Assembly (NCBI RefSeq): GCF_000184345.1
Contig: NC_017583.1
Location: 1,860,001-1,924,000 of the forward strand
Reading direction: 5' to 3'
Length of the DNA: 64,000 nt
Origin: Spirochaeta thermophila DSM 6578
GTDB taxonomy: Bacteria; Spirochaetota; Spirochaetia; Winmispirales; Winmispiraceae
Position 1 is the stretch's first letter; every line of letters begins with the position of its first letter. The position numbers were made by a program, and so were the translations under genes. This document shows positions 44,416 to 56,306 of this stretch, piece after piece. A model generated the notes under the pieces. The model was not told the DNA's origin. It searched no databases and saw only the letters and a list, made by a program, of their open reading frames with translations.

Positions 44416-46293
44416 GCCCCGCTCCTGCACCACGAGGAGGAACTGCTCCTCGGGCATGGGCCTCGCGTAGTAGAACCCCTGGAACACCTCACACCCCTGT
44501 GCGGAGAGGAACGCCACCTGCTCCCGCCGCTCCACCCCCTCCGCGATCACCACGATTCCCAGATCTCCGGCGAGACGCATCACCGACTGCACGATGGCCA
44601 CATCCTCACGCCGTTCAGGCACCCCTTCCACGAACGAATGGTCCAGCTTGATGGCCCTCACCCAGCAGCGCTTGAGGTAGTTGAAACTCGAATACCCGGT
44701 ACCGAAATCGTCCACACAGAGGCTGATCCCCATACCGCGGAGGGATTCGAAGACCCCCTCCTCCTCGGCGAGCGAGAGGAAACTCCGCTCGGTGAGCTCG
44801 AACATGAGCACATCACGGGGGATATCACACGCGATCATCCTATCTGCACAAAACGAGATGAATTCACCCTCCCTGAGCAGAGGCGGGGCCACGTTCAACG
44901 AGAGGAAGGGGAGGAGGATCCCCTGCTCCCTCATCCTGGCCCACAGGCCGCACACCTCGGCCACCACCCACTTCCCCAGGGGGAGGATGAGACTCTTGTC
45001 CTCCAGGAGCGAGAGGAACTCCCCCGGGGAGAGGATCCCCTCGTCCGGATGGTTCCAACGAAGGAGGGCCTCCGCCCCCACCACCGTCCCCTCCTTGTCC
45101 ACGAACGGCTGGTAGAACAAGACGAGCTCGTTCCGCTCGAGGGCCCTGTGCAGCTCATGACGGCGCATCACGAGCGACCGGAAGCGCTGCTCCCATCCCT
45201 CCTCGTGGAGGGAATACGCCCGCCCCTCCTTGAGTGCGTGCTCGAGGGCCAACTCGGCCACCTCCACCACCCGTGCCGGATACCGGGAGTCCGACGGATA
45301 GACCGCAGCGCCCGCCACCCATGAGACATCGAACCGCCGCCCCTCCACCACGTAGGGCCTGTTGCACGAGGAGAGGATACGCCTGAGGAGTCCCACCACC
45401 TTACCACGCTCCCCCATCCCCCCTGCCACGAGAAGGAACCGATCCTCACCCGTTGTCCACGCCTCGTCCGAAGGCCGCATGAGGCTACGAATCCGCTCCA
45501 TCGCGCGGGCGATGATCTGCTGCTGCACCCCCCTCCCATAGACCCGCCCCACCTCCCAGAGCGAGGAAGAGGCGAGGTGGATCACCGCACACACAGCCCC
45601 CTCCCCGCGCGAGGCAAGGTATTCCTGGAAGCGCACCACGGGCGGCAGTATCCGTTCTTCCTCCTCCCTCCTCTCCTCCCTCTCCACCACGACCACCACA
45701 CACTCCCCGGCCACACATCGCCGCGTACACAACACCCGCCGGTTCCTCCCCCCCACCTCCAACACCGCCTCCTCCTCCCTTCCCTCCAGCATCCCTTTCA
45801 GCTTCTCCACCGATGCTCCCCCGAGGAGCATGGACACGCTCTCGATCGGATACCCCTTCCCCGGCTCGATCCGGAGCATCCACTCCTCACACAGACGCGC
45901 GTTCACCCACACCCTTCCCCCCACCGACACCATGACCGGGTGCGCCGCCCCCTCCATGAGTCCCTCCACCACCCGCAGGAGGAGAGCCCGATCCCTTCTC
46001 AGGCGGATGGCGTACTCCACGAGCGCCGATCCCTCCACACCCCCTATGAGCCACACCCACCCGCCCGGGAGATAGCCCCCGTATCCCCTCCAATCGGCCC
46101 AGAGGAAGAACCCGACCCACACCACCCCCCACACCAACCCCGCGCCGCGAAGCCCGGCCGCGAGCACCCCCCCGAGCGAGAGGAACATGAGAGGGAAGAC
46201 CCACACCCCCAGGAAGGGGAGGGCATACCGGGCCGTCACCCCCACGAGGACGAGCCCCACCACCGCGAACACCCCACGAAGACGAGGAGACAT
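44395..46293 (-). CDS. Membrane-bound EAL-domain (c-di-GMP phosphodiesterase-type) protein
   Basis: A 632-residue signalling protein. Four or so N-terminal helices (residues ~8-90) are followed by a PAS-like segment (~105-210), a degenerate GGDEF domain (TTGEDRFLLVAGG in place of GGDEF) and an EAL domain from ~375. The EAL motifs GAEALLRWNHP, LSLNVAPPLL, FELTERSFL, DDFGTGYSS and KLDHSFV are intact, so c-di-GMP hydrolysis is likely. The GGDEF part is probably regulatory. Confidence 0.92.
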   Translation of the reverse strand: MSPRLRGVFAVVGLVLVGVTARYALPFLGVWVFPLMFLSLGGVLAAGLRGAGLVWGVVWVGFFLWADWRGYGGYLPGGWVWLIGGVEGSALVEYAIRLRRDRALLLRVVEGLMEGAAHPVMVSVGGRVWVNARLCEEWMLRIEPGKGYPIESVSMLLGGASVEKLKGMLEGREEEAVLEVGGRNRRVLCTRRCVAGECVVVVVEREERREEEERILPPVVRFQEYLASRGEGAVCAVIHLASSSLWEVGRVYGRGVQQQIIARAMERIRSLMRPSDEAWTTGEDRFLLVAGGMGERGKVVGLLRRILSSCNRPYVVEGRRFDVSWVAGAAVYPSDSRYPARVVEVAELALEHALKEGRAYSLHEEGWEQRFRSLVMRRHELHRALERNELVLFYQPFVDKEGTVVGAEALLRWNHPDEGILSPGEFLSLLEDKSLILPLGKWVVAEVCGLWARMREQGILLPFLSLNVAPPLLREGEFISFCADRMIACDIPRDVLMFELTERSFLSLAEEEGVFESLRGMGISLCVDDFGTGYSSFNYLKRCWVRAIKLDHSFVEGVPERREDVAIVQSVMRLAGDLGIVVIAEGVERREQVAFLSAQGCEVFQGFYYARPMPEEQFLLVVQERGSGRDGS

Positions 46294-46300
46294 ACGACAC

Positions 46301-48421
46301 TCAGTCCGTGCGTGCGGTCGAAAGCCCCACGTTGCCCAACCGCTCGGCGAGCCGGAGGATGTTCGACACCTCGACCCTCTGGTCCTTGAGAGAGAGCGAC
46401 TCCTCCGCCGTCTGGGTCATCTGCTCCACCGTGGCCGCGATGGTCTGGAAGAGCTCCTCCTGCTGCTTCGTGGAGAACCCCACCTGAGAGAGCAGGCCCA
46501 TACTCTGCTGCACGGTCTGTATGAGATCGCTCAAGGAGAAGAGAAGACGTTCCATCGCGGGGACGACCTCTCCAAGCCGAGAGGCCTCGCGGTTCGAGGC
46601 CTCCTCGAGGAAGGCGATGTCCCCCACCAGTTCCTGGGCCTTCCGGCCGATCCCCTCGGCCGAGGCCATGGTCTCGTCGGCGAGCTTCCTGATCTCGTGG
46701 GCGATCACCCCGAACCCCTTGCCCGCCACCCCCACGTGGGCCGCCTCTATGGAGGCATTGAGTGCGAGCAGGCGCGTCCTGTCGGCCACCTCTGCGATGA
46801 GCGACACCATCTCGGGGATGGTCGCCGACCGCTCCCTGAGGAGCCTCGCCCGCCTACCCACCTCCTCCACGTCCTCCTGGGCCGAGAACACGTGCGTGGA
46901 CGACTCCTCCATGGTGTTGTAGTTCTCCCTCAGGACCTCCTCCATCTTCCTCACCCCGGAGAGGAGCTCCCCGTGCACCTGCTGGAGCTCCCGGGCCGTG
47001 GCGAGCAGGACATCGGCGTTCACACACCCGAGGGCCTTCCTGAACCCGTCGATCACCGAGTAGAGGGCGAGGATGAGCTCCTGCTGGACCAGCCGCTGTT
47101 CCGACACCCTCCGCCGCTGGGCTTCCTCCTCCTTGAGGAGGTAGAGCACGCAGTGCTCCTTCCTAGTGAGCCCGGCGGCGAGGGCGCGGGCCATCCCCTC
47201 GCAGGAGAGATACCCGCACGCCCCGCAGTTCCGCTCGTCGGCAGGAGTGGTCTTCCCGAGCTCCCGGAAGATGCGCGCCTTCACCTCATCGGTGAGCACG
47301 GGCAGGTCAACCATCTGCGACCTGTCCTCATAGGAACGCCTGTAGAGGTGGGGCCTCCAGTACCGGGAGAGAAGCCTGGAGAGAGCCCGCCTTCCGCCTC
47401 CCGGCAGGAGTCCACGCTTCCGGTAGGAGGCCATCATGCGATCGGCCCTGCGGCGCACCGCCTCCTCCAGCACGTCCCGCGGCCCTGTCTGGAAGCGCGT
47501 GCCCGGCCCCCCGTTGCAGCCGAGCTCGCAGTTGAGACAGTCGAGAAGGAGCGGGGCGCTCCCCCGCTCGAGAGCCTGCGGGATCTCCTTGAAGTAGGGG
47601 TAGAGGACCTGAGGCCCCTCGATCTTTCGCGTACGGGAGACCACCTCCGGCATCTCCCGGGCGAGGGTGGCGAGGAGTCCTCCCGGATTCGAGAACCAGA
47701 CGGCCCGCTCAGCCGGATCATTGTCGAACTCCTCCTCGGCATAAGTGGAGAGATCGACCCCTTCCCGCTCGAAGTAGTCCACCAGTCTCCGCATGGTCAC
47801 GTTGTAGGTCCCCACCCCCACGGTGAGAAACTCCCGCTTCTTCGCCACGCACGGGGAGACCACGAGGAACTCGTGATCTCTGTACTCCGGATAGAAGGCC
47901 TTCACCATCTTCATCACGTGCACCATGGGACTGTCCACCGGTGCGAGGTACGGGAGGAGCTCGGGCTGGTAGAGCTCGAGGTAGCTCACCACCGCAGGGC
48001 AGGGCTGGGCGATGAGGAACCCGGGACGTTCTGTCTTGAGGTAGTGGACATACGAGGCGATGGTGAGCTCCGCCCCAAAACTCACATCGAAGACCGCCCT
48101 GGCCCCCATGGCCTTGAGCCACCCGTTGAGCCTGAGGTGGTGCTCCCCGAAATGAGCCGCCGCAGCAGGCGCCACGAAGGCCACCACCTTCTTACCTCCC
48201 CTGAGGGCCTCCAGGGCCTCCTCAAGGTCGTCCACCACCCTGCGCGCACCGTGCGTGCAGGCCTTGAGGCACTCGCCGCACCCGATGCACAGCTCGGGCC
48301 GCACCTCCACTACCTCTCCGGAGCCGTCGTTCGCATACTTCACCGGACAGACCGCGATGCACCGGTGACAGCTCACACAACGCGCGGGATCCACGTCGAT
48401 GAGCGGCTGACTGTAGACCAT
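46301..48421 (-). CDS. Sensory [FeFe]-hydrogenase-like protein fused to a chemoreceptor signalling domain
   Basis: A soluble 706-residue fusion. Eight Cys (15-55) bind two [4Fe-4S] clusters. A hydrogenase large-subunit domain follows, with the H-cluster cubane cysteines Cys141 (QPCP), Cys191 (SPCVAKK), Cys298 and Cys302 ([11 protein letters not shown]). The proton-channel cysteine before Cys141 is replaced by Pro, as in sensory (HydS-like) forms. Cys399/402/407/424 make another Fe-S motif. The rest is a coiled coil with the receptor tip [20 protein letters not shown]. No membrane segment. The ATG follows GGAGGGGGGA. Inference: H2 or redox chemoreceptor. Confidence 0.9.
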   Translation of the reverse strand: MVYSQPLIDVDPARCVSCHRCIAVCPVKYANDGSGEVVEVRPELCIGCGECLKACTHGARRVVDDLEEALEALRGGKKVVAFVAPAAAAHFGEHHLRLNGWLKAMGARAVFDVSFGAELTIASYVHYLKTERPGFLIAQPCPAVVSYLELYQPELLPYLAPVDSPMVHVMKMVKAFYPEYRDHEFLVVSPCVAKKREFLTVGVGTYNVTMRRLVDYFEREGVDLSTYAEEEFDNDPAERAVWFSNPGGLLATLAREMPEVVSRTRKIEGPQVLYPYFKEIPQALERGSAPLLLDCLNCELGCNGGPGTRFQTGPRDVLEEAVRRRADRMMASYRKRGLLPGGGRRALSRLLSRYWRPHLYRRSYEDRSQMVDLPVLTDEVKARIFRELGKTTPADERNCGACGYLSCEGMARALAAGLTRKEHCVLYLLKEEEAQRRRVSEQRLVQQELILALYSVIDGFRKALGCVNADVLLATARELQQVHGELLSGVRKMEEVLRENYNTMEESSTHVFSAQEDVEEVGRRARLLRERSATIPEMVSLIAEVADRTRLLALNASIEAAHVGVAGKGFGVIAHEIRKLADETMASAEGIGRKAQELVGDIAFLEEASNREASRLGEVVPAMERLLFSLSDLIQTVQQSMGLLSQVGFSTKQQEELFQTIAATVEQMTQTAEESLSLKDQRVEVSNILRLAERLGNVGLSTARTD

Positions 48422-48490
48422 TCCCCCCTCCTTCGAAGATCTCTTCACCCATCATGACAGGGAATCCACGCCTCCCGATTCAGCCTTTCC

Positions 48491-48519
48491 TTGCACAGGC
48501 CCCCTGATCTCACTACACT
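48491..48519 (+). promoter_or_regulatory. Promoter of the aldo-keto reductase gene
   Basis: TTGCAC (48491-48496) and TACACT (48514-48519) are 17 bases apart, about 30 bases before the ATG. Confidence 0.45.
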
Positions 48520-48547
48520 GGAACTACATCCATACGAGGAGGAACCC

Positions 48548-49519
48548 ATGCAACGAACACTCGGACGATCGGGTATCACAGTGAGCGCCCTCGGCCTCGG
48601 GTGCTGGCCCATGGGAGGCGTGGCCTACCGGGACGAGAAACCCGACGGCTACGCCGGTGCGGACGACAGGGAATCGATCCGCGCGATCCATGCGGCCATC
48701 GACGCCGGCATCACCTTCTTCGACGTGGCAGACTGCTACGGGGCAGGCCACGGCGAGGAGGTCCTCGGCGAGGCCCTCGAGGGAAGACGCCACCGGGTGG
48801 TGATCGCCACCAAGTTCGGCAACCTCTTCAACGAGAGCACCCGCACCCTCCAGGGGGAGAACGTCTCACCCGGCTACATACGAAGGGCGCTCGAGGCCTC
48901 ACTGAGGCGGCTCAAGACCGACTACATCGACGTGTACCAGATACACACCTGGAGCATGAACCTCGCCGACGCAGGGCCGTGCCTCGAGACCCTCGACGCC
49001 CTCGTGGATGAGGGCAAGATCCGTACCTACGGCTGGAGCACCGACCTCCTCGAGGGGGCCATGCTCATCGCCTCCCGGCCGAAGGCGAGCGTGATGCAGT
49101 ACCAGTGCAACATCCTCTTCCACGACGACCGGCTCATCAGGTACTGCGAGGAACACCGGCTCGCAGGCCTCAACCGCAGCCCCCTCGGCATGGGGCTCCT
49201 CTCAGGGAAGTACCGGCCGGGCGACCGCATGCCCGAAGGCGACATCAGGGGACAGAGGATCGAGTGGATGCAGTACTACCGCGACGGAAGGCCCAATGAG
49301 GAACTCCTCAAGAAGCTTGAGGCGGTGCGGGAGATCCTCACCCGCGGAGGTCGAACCCTCGTGCAGGGAGCCATCGCCTGGCTGTGGGCCAAGAGCCCGG
49401 TCAACATCCCCATCCCGGGATTCAAGAACACCCAACAGGCCCTCGAGCTCGCCGGGGCCATGGAGAAGGGCCCCCTCACGCCCGAGGACATGGCCGAAAT
49501 AGAGACACTCCTGGGGTGA
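48548..49519 (+). CDS. Aldo-keto reductase
   Basis: A 323-residue NADPH-dependent oxidoreductase. The start is the ATG after GAGGAGGAACCC. The tetrad is visible: Asp in FFDVADCYG with its Tyr, Lys in VVIATKFGN and His in DVYQIHTW. The cofactor-binding end reads NIPIPGFKNTQQALE. Members reduce aldehydes, sugars or methylglyoxal; the substrate is not predictable. It is divergent from the hydrogenase-chemoreceptor gene. Confidence 0.93.
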   Translation: MQRTLGRSGITVSALGLGCWPMGGVAYRDEKPDGYAGADDRESIRAIHAAIDAGITFFDVADCYGAGHGEEVLGEALEGRRHRVVIATKFGNLFNESTRTLQGENVSPGYIRRALEASLRRLKTDYIDVYQIHTWSMNLADAGPCLETLDALVDEGKIRTYGWSTDLLEGAMLIASRPKASVMQYQCNILFHDDRLIRYCEEHRLAGLNRSPLGMGLLSGKYRPGDRMPEGDIRGQRIEWMQYYRDGRPNEELLKKLEAVREILTRGGRTLVQGAIAWLWAKSPVNIPIPGFKNTQQALELAGAMEKGPLTPEDMAEIETLLG

Positions 49520-49557
49520 GCGTGAAGCACGTGGGCGAACCACCCTGTTCCATATGT

Positions 49558-50442
49558 ATGAGGGAGACCTCCCTCACGATATCAAGAAGTGTCCCTCGAT
49601 CACAAAACGTGGTGTCGGCCTCCTTGCTCACGGTGGTGCTCCTCCTTGCAGGATGTACCACCGTCTCTTTTCACGAGAAGGAGCTCTTCGAAGGTGCAGG
49701 GAGGGTGGAAGAGGATCCCCTCCCGGGTGTGGAGCGCACCTTCATCACCCTCTCGGACGGCACCGGGCTCGAGACATGGGTCGTCCCCGCCCCGACCCCC
49801 CGGGCCGTGCTCCTCTTCTTCAGCGGGAACGGAGGCCTCTCGAAGGCCCACCTCCCCTTCTTCCGGGAGGCGGTGGCCCGGTGGGACCTCACCGTGGTGG
49901 CGGTGCACTACAGGGGGTACGGACGAAGCGGGGGAAGCCCCACCATAGAGACCCTTGCCTCCGACCCACCGGAAGTCCTTCGCCTGGTGAAGGCCCGATA
50001 CGCCCCGGACCTCCCCCTCATCGTGGCCGGCCATTCCCTGGGAGGCTATGCCGCCCTCAGGTGCGCCGGCATGCCTGAAGCCGACGCCTTCCTCATCGTC
50101 GCCACCTTCACCACCTCGGCCGAGCTCGCCGAGGCATGGCGCAAAAATCTCGTCCCCTGGTACGCCGCACCCTTCGTGAGGATCGACGTCGACGAGGAGG
50201 TCCTCACCCTGGACAACTACGAGGCAGTGGCCCGGGTGCGCGTGCCCATCGCCTTCGTCCACGGTACAGAGGACGATGTGATCCCCTCCTGGATGTCCGC
50301 ACGCCTCCACACCACCTGCCCCTCCCCCCACACCCTCCTCCGCACCATACCCGACGCCGACCACAACACCCCCCTCCTCCCCCGCCACCGGCAGCCCACC
50401 CTCGAAGCCCTCGCCTTCCTCCTCAGCCACCTCCCCCGCTGA
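49558..50442 (+). CDS. Alpha/beta-hydrolase lipoprotein
   Basis: A 294-residue serine hydrolase with a lipobox (LLLAGC) after about 31 residues, so it is tethered to a membrane outside the cytoplasm. Catalytic elements are the nucleophile elbow GHSLGG, Asp in HGTEDDVIP and His in DADHNTP, with oxyanion-loop LFFSGNGG. The start shown is the first ATG of the frame; GTG codons downstream are possible and no strong ribosome site is seen. The substrate is unknown. Its end overlaps recO by 20 bp. Confidence 0.85.
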   Translation: MRETSLTISRSVPRSQNVVSASLLTVVLLLAGCTTVSFHEKELFEGAGRVEEDPLPGVERTFITLSDGTGLETWVVPAPTPRAVLLFFSGNGGLSKAHLPFFREAVARWDLTVVAVHYRGYGRSGGSPTIETLASDPPEVLRLVKARYAPDLPLIVAGHSLGGYAALRCAGMPEADAFLIVATFTTSAELAEAWRKNLVPWYAAPFVRIDVDEEVLTLDNYEAVARVRVPIAFVHGTEDDVIPSWMSARLHTTCPSPHTLLRTIPDADHNTPLLPRHRQPTLEALAFLLSHLPR

Positions 50443-51193
50443 CCCCCAACACCTCCCGCACCAGACCCGCACTCGCCAGTCGTCTCCCCACCGCCTCCTC
50501 CCCCCGCTCCAGCACCACCCTCACCAGACCCCTCCTCACCCCCTCCTCCATCCGCACCCGCACCCCCAACCCCAGCCTCCCCTCCGCGAACCCCGCACAC
50601 ACCCCCCGCATCGCCCCGCTCAACCACCACGCCCCCTCCCTTCCCCCCGCACACCCCCTGCACAGGAGCCCCTCCTCCACACTCCCCCACCACGCCCCCT
50701 CCTCACCCAACCCCCTCCCGCACCGCGCGCACCGATCCCACTCCGGCGCCACCCCCAGGAGCCCCAGGAACCTCAGGAGCCACCCCAGGAGCACCCGCTC
50801 CACCTCCTCCACCCCACCCGCCCGCCTGAGCGCATCCCTCCCCTCCAGGAGCAGCCGATACACCTCGGCCTCGTGCCCCGCCCCATGCGTCGCCACCACC
50901 AAGTCGGCCCACAGCTGGAACACCGCGAGCCCCTCGAGCCCGCCTGCGTCCAGCACCTCCACCCGATCCACATCCGAGACCTTCACATGACCCTTCACCG
51001 GATTGACATAGAGGTAGAAGACCGCCCGGGAGCCCACCTGCGCAGCCGCCCCCAACCTGGAAGAAGGCCGCTGGGCGCCGTAGGCCGTCGCCTCAAGGAG
51101 CCCCTCGCGAGAGAGGATCACCACCGCCCTGTCCTGATCCCCCACCGGCCGGGAGCGGACCACCACCCCCTCTGTTCGCTTGTTCCTGCGCAT
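50423..51193 (-). CDS. recO: DNA repair protein RecO
   Basis: RecO helps RecR load RecA onto SSB-coated DNA. The start is the ATG before RRNKRTEGVVVRSRPVGDQD. The N-terminal OB fold (LYVNPVKGHVKVSDVD), the helical domain and the zinc pair CARCG/CRGC match the family. The 256-residue length is normal. It is divergent from lon. Confidence 0.9.
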   Translation of the reverse strand: MRRNKRTEGVVVRSRPVGDQDRAVVILSREGLLEATAYGAQRPSSRLGAAAQVGSRAVFYLYVNPVKGHVKVSDVDRVEVLDAGGLEGLAVFQLWADLVVATHGAGHEAEVYRLLLEGRDALRRAGGVEEVERVLLGWLLRFLGLLGVAPEWDRCARCGRGLGEEGAWWGSVEEGLLCRGCAGGREGAWWLSGAMRGVCAGFAEGRLGLGVRVRMEEGVRRGLVRVVLERGEEAVGRRLASAGLVREVLGVSGGGG

Positions 51194-51264
51194 GATTTTG
51201 TTTACTTTAATAGGGGTATCGCACCCTGGTAAACCCCCACGGAAACCCATGATAAGGAGGCACG

Positions 51265-53633
<2,369 letters not shown>

Positions 53634-53637
<4 letters not shown>

Positions 53638-54461
53638 GAACGCTCTGCGCCATGGTAGTCCTCTCCCTGCTCACAGGAGGATGCGCCCGGGCCAAGGAGA
53701 CCGCACAGGAGGCCGGCCACCCTCTTCACCCACACTTCACCCTCACGCAGGAGACCCTCAGCGGAATGGTGGGGGACCTTCCCTCCTCGATCCAACAGGC
53801 CATCCTCTCACACCCTGAGGAGTTTCTCTCGCTCCTCGAGCAGGTGCTCCCCCTCTGGGAAGAGGACCCTTTCCTCTTCCTCCTCGTCGACAAGGCCCAC
53901 GGTCTTCCGGCTGACTACGAGCCCGACGACCTCATCTCCCTCGAAGGAAGGGGACTCTCTCTTGCAAAGTCCGGCCTCATGCTCAGGGAGAGCGTGCTCC
54001 CCGATCTCATCCGTATGGTAGAGGCCGCCCGCAAAGACGGCGTGGAGCTCGTGGTAGGCTCGTGCTACAGGTCGTACGACCGCCAGGCGACCATCTACCA
54101 GTGGGAAGTGGAGACCTACGGGAAAGAGGCGGCCGACAGGGAGTCCGCCCGACCCGGGCACTCCCAGCACCAGCTCGGCCTCGCAGTGGACTTCTCCCCC
54201 ATCGAGAACCGGTTCGCCGACCTTCCCGCAGGAAAGTGGCTTGCCGAGCACGCCGCAGCGTTCGGATTTTCCCTCTCATATCCAGATGGCTATGAGCACC
54301 TCACGGGCTACCGGTACGAACCCTGGCATTTCCGCTACCTCACCCCCCAGGGCACGGCCCTTCAGGACCGGTTCTTCGACGGTATCCAGCAGTACATGCT
54401 CGAGTTCCTCAATACTCACCGGGCAGCACTGCGGGCTGCATGGAAAGCTTCTGCTCCGTAG
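53634..54461 (+). CDS. VanY-type D-Ala-D-Ala carboxypeptidase lipoprotein
   Basis: The GTG start overlaps the lon stop and uses GGAGGAGG inside lon. The 275-residue product has a short signal with lipobox LLTGGC. The C-terminal half carries the M15B zinc motifs SARPGHSQHQLGLAVDF (His and Asp ligands) and EPWHFRY (Glu base and His ligand). It should trim peptidoglycan stem peptides in the periplasm. An N-terminal ~120-residue helical region is of unknown role. Confidence 0.9.
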
Positions 54462-54464
54462 CCC

Positions 54465-54494
54465 TTGGCGAAGATATCTGTGAAAGGCTATACT
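54465..54494 (+). promoter_or_regulatory. Promoter of the small secreted-protein gene
   Basis: TTGGCG (54465-54470) and TATACT (54489-54494) are separated by 18 bases, just after the VanY-type gene. Confidence 0.45.
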
Positions 54495-54525
54495 GGTTGA
54501 TAACGCTATTTCACAGGAGTATTGC

Positions 54526-55020
54526 ATGTCACATCGATACCTGGTTGCAGCCGCAGCCTTCTTCCTCCTGCTCGCCCTTCCTCTGGTGGGACAGGAGAGC
54601 CTGCTTGTGGAGGGCACCTCGGTCGAGGCAAGGCTCCAGCAACTGTACCTCGATTACTTGAATGACCTCGCTACCCAACCCCACATCGACGAGGACGGGG
54701 ACGTGGAGTTTCGCTACGACGGTGGTATCTACTACATCATCGTGGACGAGGACGACCCCGAGTACTTCAGCATCATCTACCCCAACTTCTGGGAGATAGA
54801 AAGCGAGGAAGAACACGCACAGGCCCTCGTGGCTACAGACTACGCCACCGCCATCTCCAAAGTAGCAAAGATCTACATCGTGGATGCCAATGTATGGGCC
54901 TCGGTGGAGATGGTCCTTCCCCAGCCGGAGGACTTCACCGAGGTCTTCGACCGGGCCATGAGGCTCCTCCAGAACGGCACGTACAACTTCGTCCTCAAGA
55001 TGAAGGAACTCTCCGAGTAG
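54526..55020 (+). CDS. Secreted protein with YbjN-like domain
   Basis: A 164-residue protein with a clear signal peptide (hydrophobic stretch 8-20, cleavage near VGQ-ESL). The mature part reads like the YbjN/sensory-chaperone fold: EDGDVEFRYDGGIYYIIVDE, DPEYFSIIYP, and a helix with ATDYATAISKVAKIYIVD. I cannot name a function. ACAGGAG precedes the ATG. Confidence 0.75.
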   Translation: MSHRYLVAAAAFFLLLALPLVGQESLLVEGTSVEARLQQLYLDYLNDLATQPHIDEDGDVEFRYDGGIYYIIVDEDDPEYFSIIYPNFWEIESEEEHAQALVATDYATAISKVAKIYIVDANVWASVEMVLPQPEDFTEVFDRAMRLLQNGTYNFVLKMKELSE

Positions 55021-55061
55021 GCGGTTTACAATCCGCCCCTGCTCACGTATGCTCCCCACCT

Positions 55062-56306
55062 ATGGAGCTGGTAGCCCCAGCAGGCAATCTCGAAAAGCTT
55101 CTCTATGCCTACCGGTATGGGGCCGATGCAGTGTACATCGGCCTGCCAGGCTTCTCGCTCAGGGCCCGCGCCGACAACTTCGCGGGCGAAGATTACCGGG
55201 AAGTGACACACATCAAGAGGCAGACCGGGAAGCCACTCTACTGTGCGCTCAACGTGTACTTCCACCCCCCTGACATCGACCGCCTCAGGGAAAGCCTGGA
55301 CTACATCGCCCTCTACCCCTTCGATGCCTTCATCATAAGCGATCTCGGGGTACTTCCCATCCTCCAGGAACGATTCCCCCATGTCCACATCCACCTCTCC
55401 ACCCAGGCCAACTGCACCAACCAGGAGGCGGCTCGCCTCTACCACCGTATGGGCATCTCCCGCATCGTGGTGGCCCGCGAGCTCTCCCTCGACGAGATAA
55501 GGCGCATCAAGGACGCCGTACCGGAGCTGGAGATAGAGGCCTTTGCCCACGGTGCCATGTGCCTCGCCTACTCGGGTCGGTGCCTCCTGAGCGCATGGAT
55601 GGCGGACCGCAGGTCGGGCAACCGTGGTGACTGCGCCCACTCGTGCAGGTGGGAGTACCGTCTTCTCGAGGAGCGACTCAGGCCAGGGGAATACTACCCT
55701 GTGATCGAAGGAGAGGGATTCTCGATGATCCTCTCCTCGAAGGATCTGTGCATGTTCGACCATCTTGCCGCCATGAAAGAGGCCGGCATCGATGCCATCA
55801 AGATCGAGGGACGGATGAAATCGGTCTACTACACCGCAGTGGTCACCCGGGCCTACCGCAAGGCCCTCGATGCCCTTGAAGGCATCCCTGTCCCTGACCT
55901 CGAGCGCTATCGGGAAGACCTTTTCCACGTGAGCCACCGGGAATACTCCACGGGGTTCTACTACGACAAAGACCACATATCTTACCCTGCGAGCGAGACG
56001 GTGCGGCCCCGGCACGTATTCCTGGGTATCGTGGGTCCAAAGGTGGGTGAGGGCCTCTTCTCTCTCGACGTGCGCAACCGCATCAGGAGGGGGATGAGCC
56101 TCGAGTACATAGGCCCCCACATCCACGCCCTGAAGGACACGAGCTTCAGGTTGCTCGACGAGGAAGGGAGGGAGGTGGACTCCCTCTCCCACAACCAGAG
56201 GGGCTTCCTCAAGACCGACCTCCCCGTGGAAGAGGGCTTCCTCATCAGGGCCGCTCACCCGAGCTCCAGCACGAACGGCGAGGCGGGCAAGCCCGCCCGG
56301 TTGTAG
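55062..56306 (+). CDS. Peptidase U32 family protein
   Basis: A 414-residue protein with the U32 signature EAFAHGAMCLAYSGRC, then GDCAHSCRWEY, and the N-terminal MELVAPAGNLEKLLYAYRYG. Known U32 members in E. coli (RlhA, TrhP) hydroxylate RNA and probably use an Fe-S cluster, so RNA modification is more likely than proteolysis. It lacks the extra C-terminal domain of longer members. The start has no clear ribosome site. The last 52 bp overlap the convergent esterase gene. Confidence 0.92.
   Translation: MELVAPAGNLEKLLYAYRYGADAVYIGLPGFSLRARADNFAGEDYREVTHIKRQTGKPLYCALNVYFHPPDIDRLRESLDYIALYPFDAFIISDLGVLPILQERFPHVHIHLSTQANCTNQEAARLYHRMGISRIVVARELSLDEIRRIKDAVPELEIEAFAHGAMCLAYSGRCLLSAWMADRRSGNRGDCAHSCRWEYRLLEERLRPGEYYPVIEGEGFSMILSSKDLCMFDHLAAMKEAGIDAIKIEGRMKSVYYTAVVTRAYRKALDALEGIPVPDLERYREDLFHVSHREYSTGFYYDKDHISYPASETVRPRHVFLGIVGPKVGEGLFSLDVRNRIRRGMSLEYIGPHIHALKDTSFRLLDEEGREVDSLSHNQRGFLKTDLPVEEGFLIRAAHPSSSTNGEAGKPARL

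Noticed and set aside
46187-48457. 756-codon plus-strand frame opposite the hydrogenase-chemoreceptor gene
   Set aside because: Low-complexity His/Leu/Pro/Glu composition; the minus-strand gene has clear motifs and a ribosome site.
55020-55037. GGCGG-N8-CCGCC hairpin after the YbjN-like gene as terminator
   Set aside because: Only five base pairs and no T-run.
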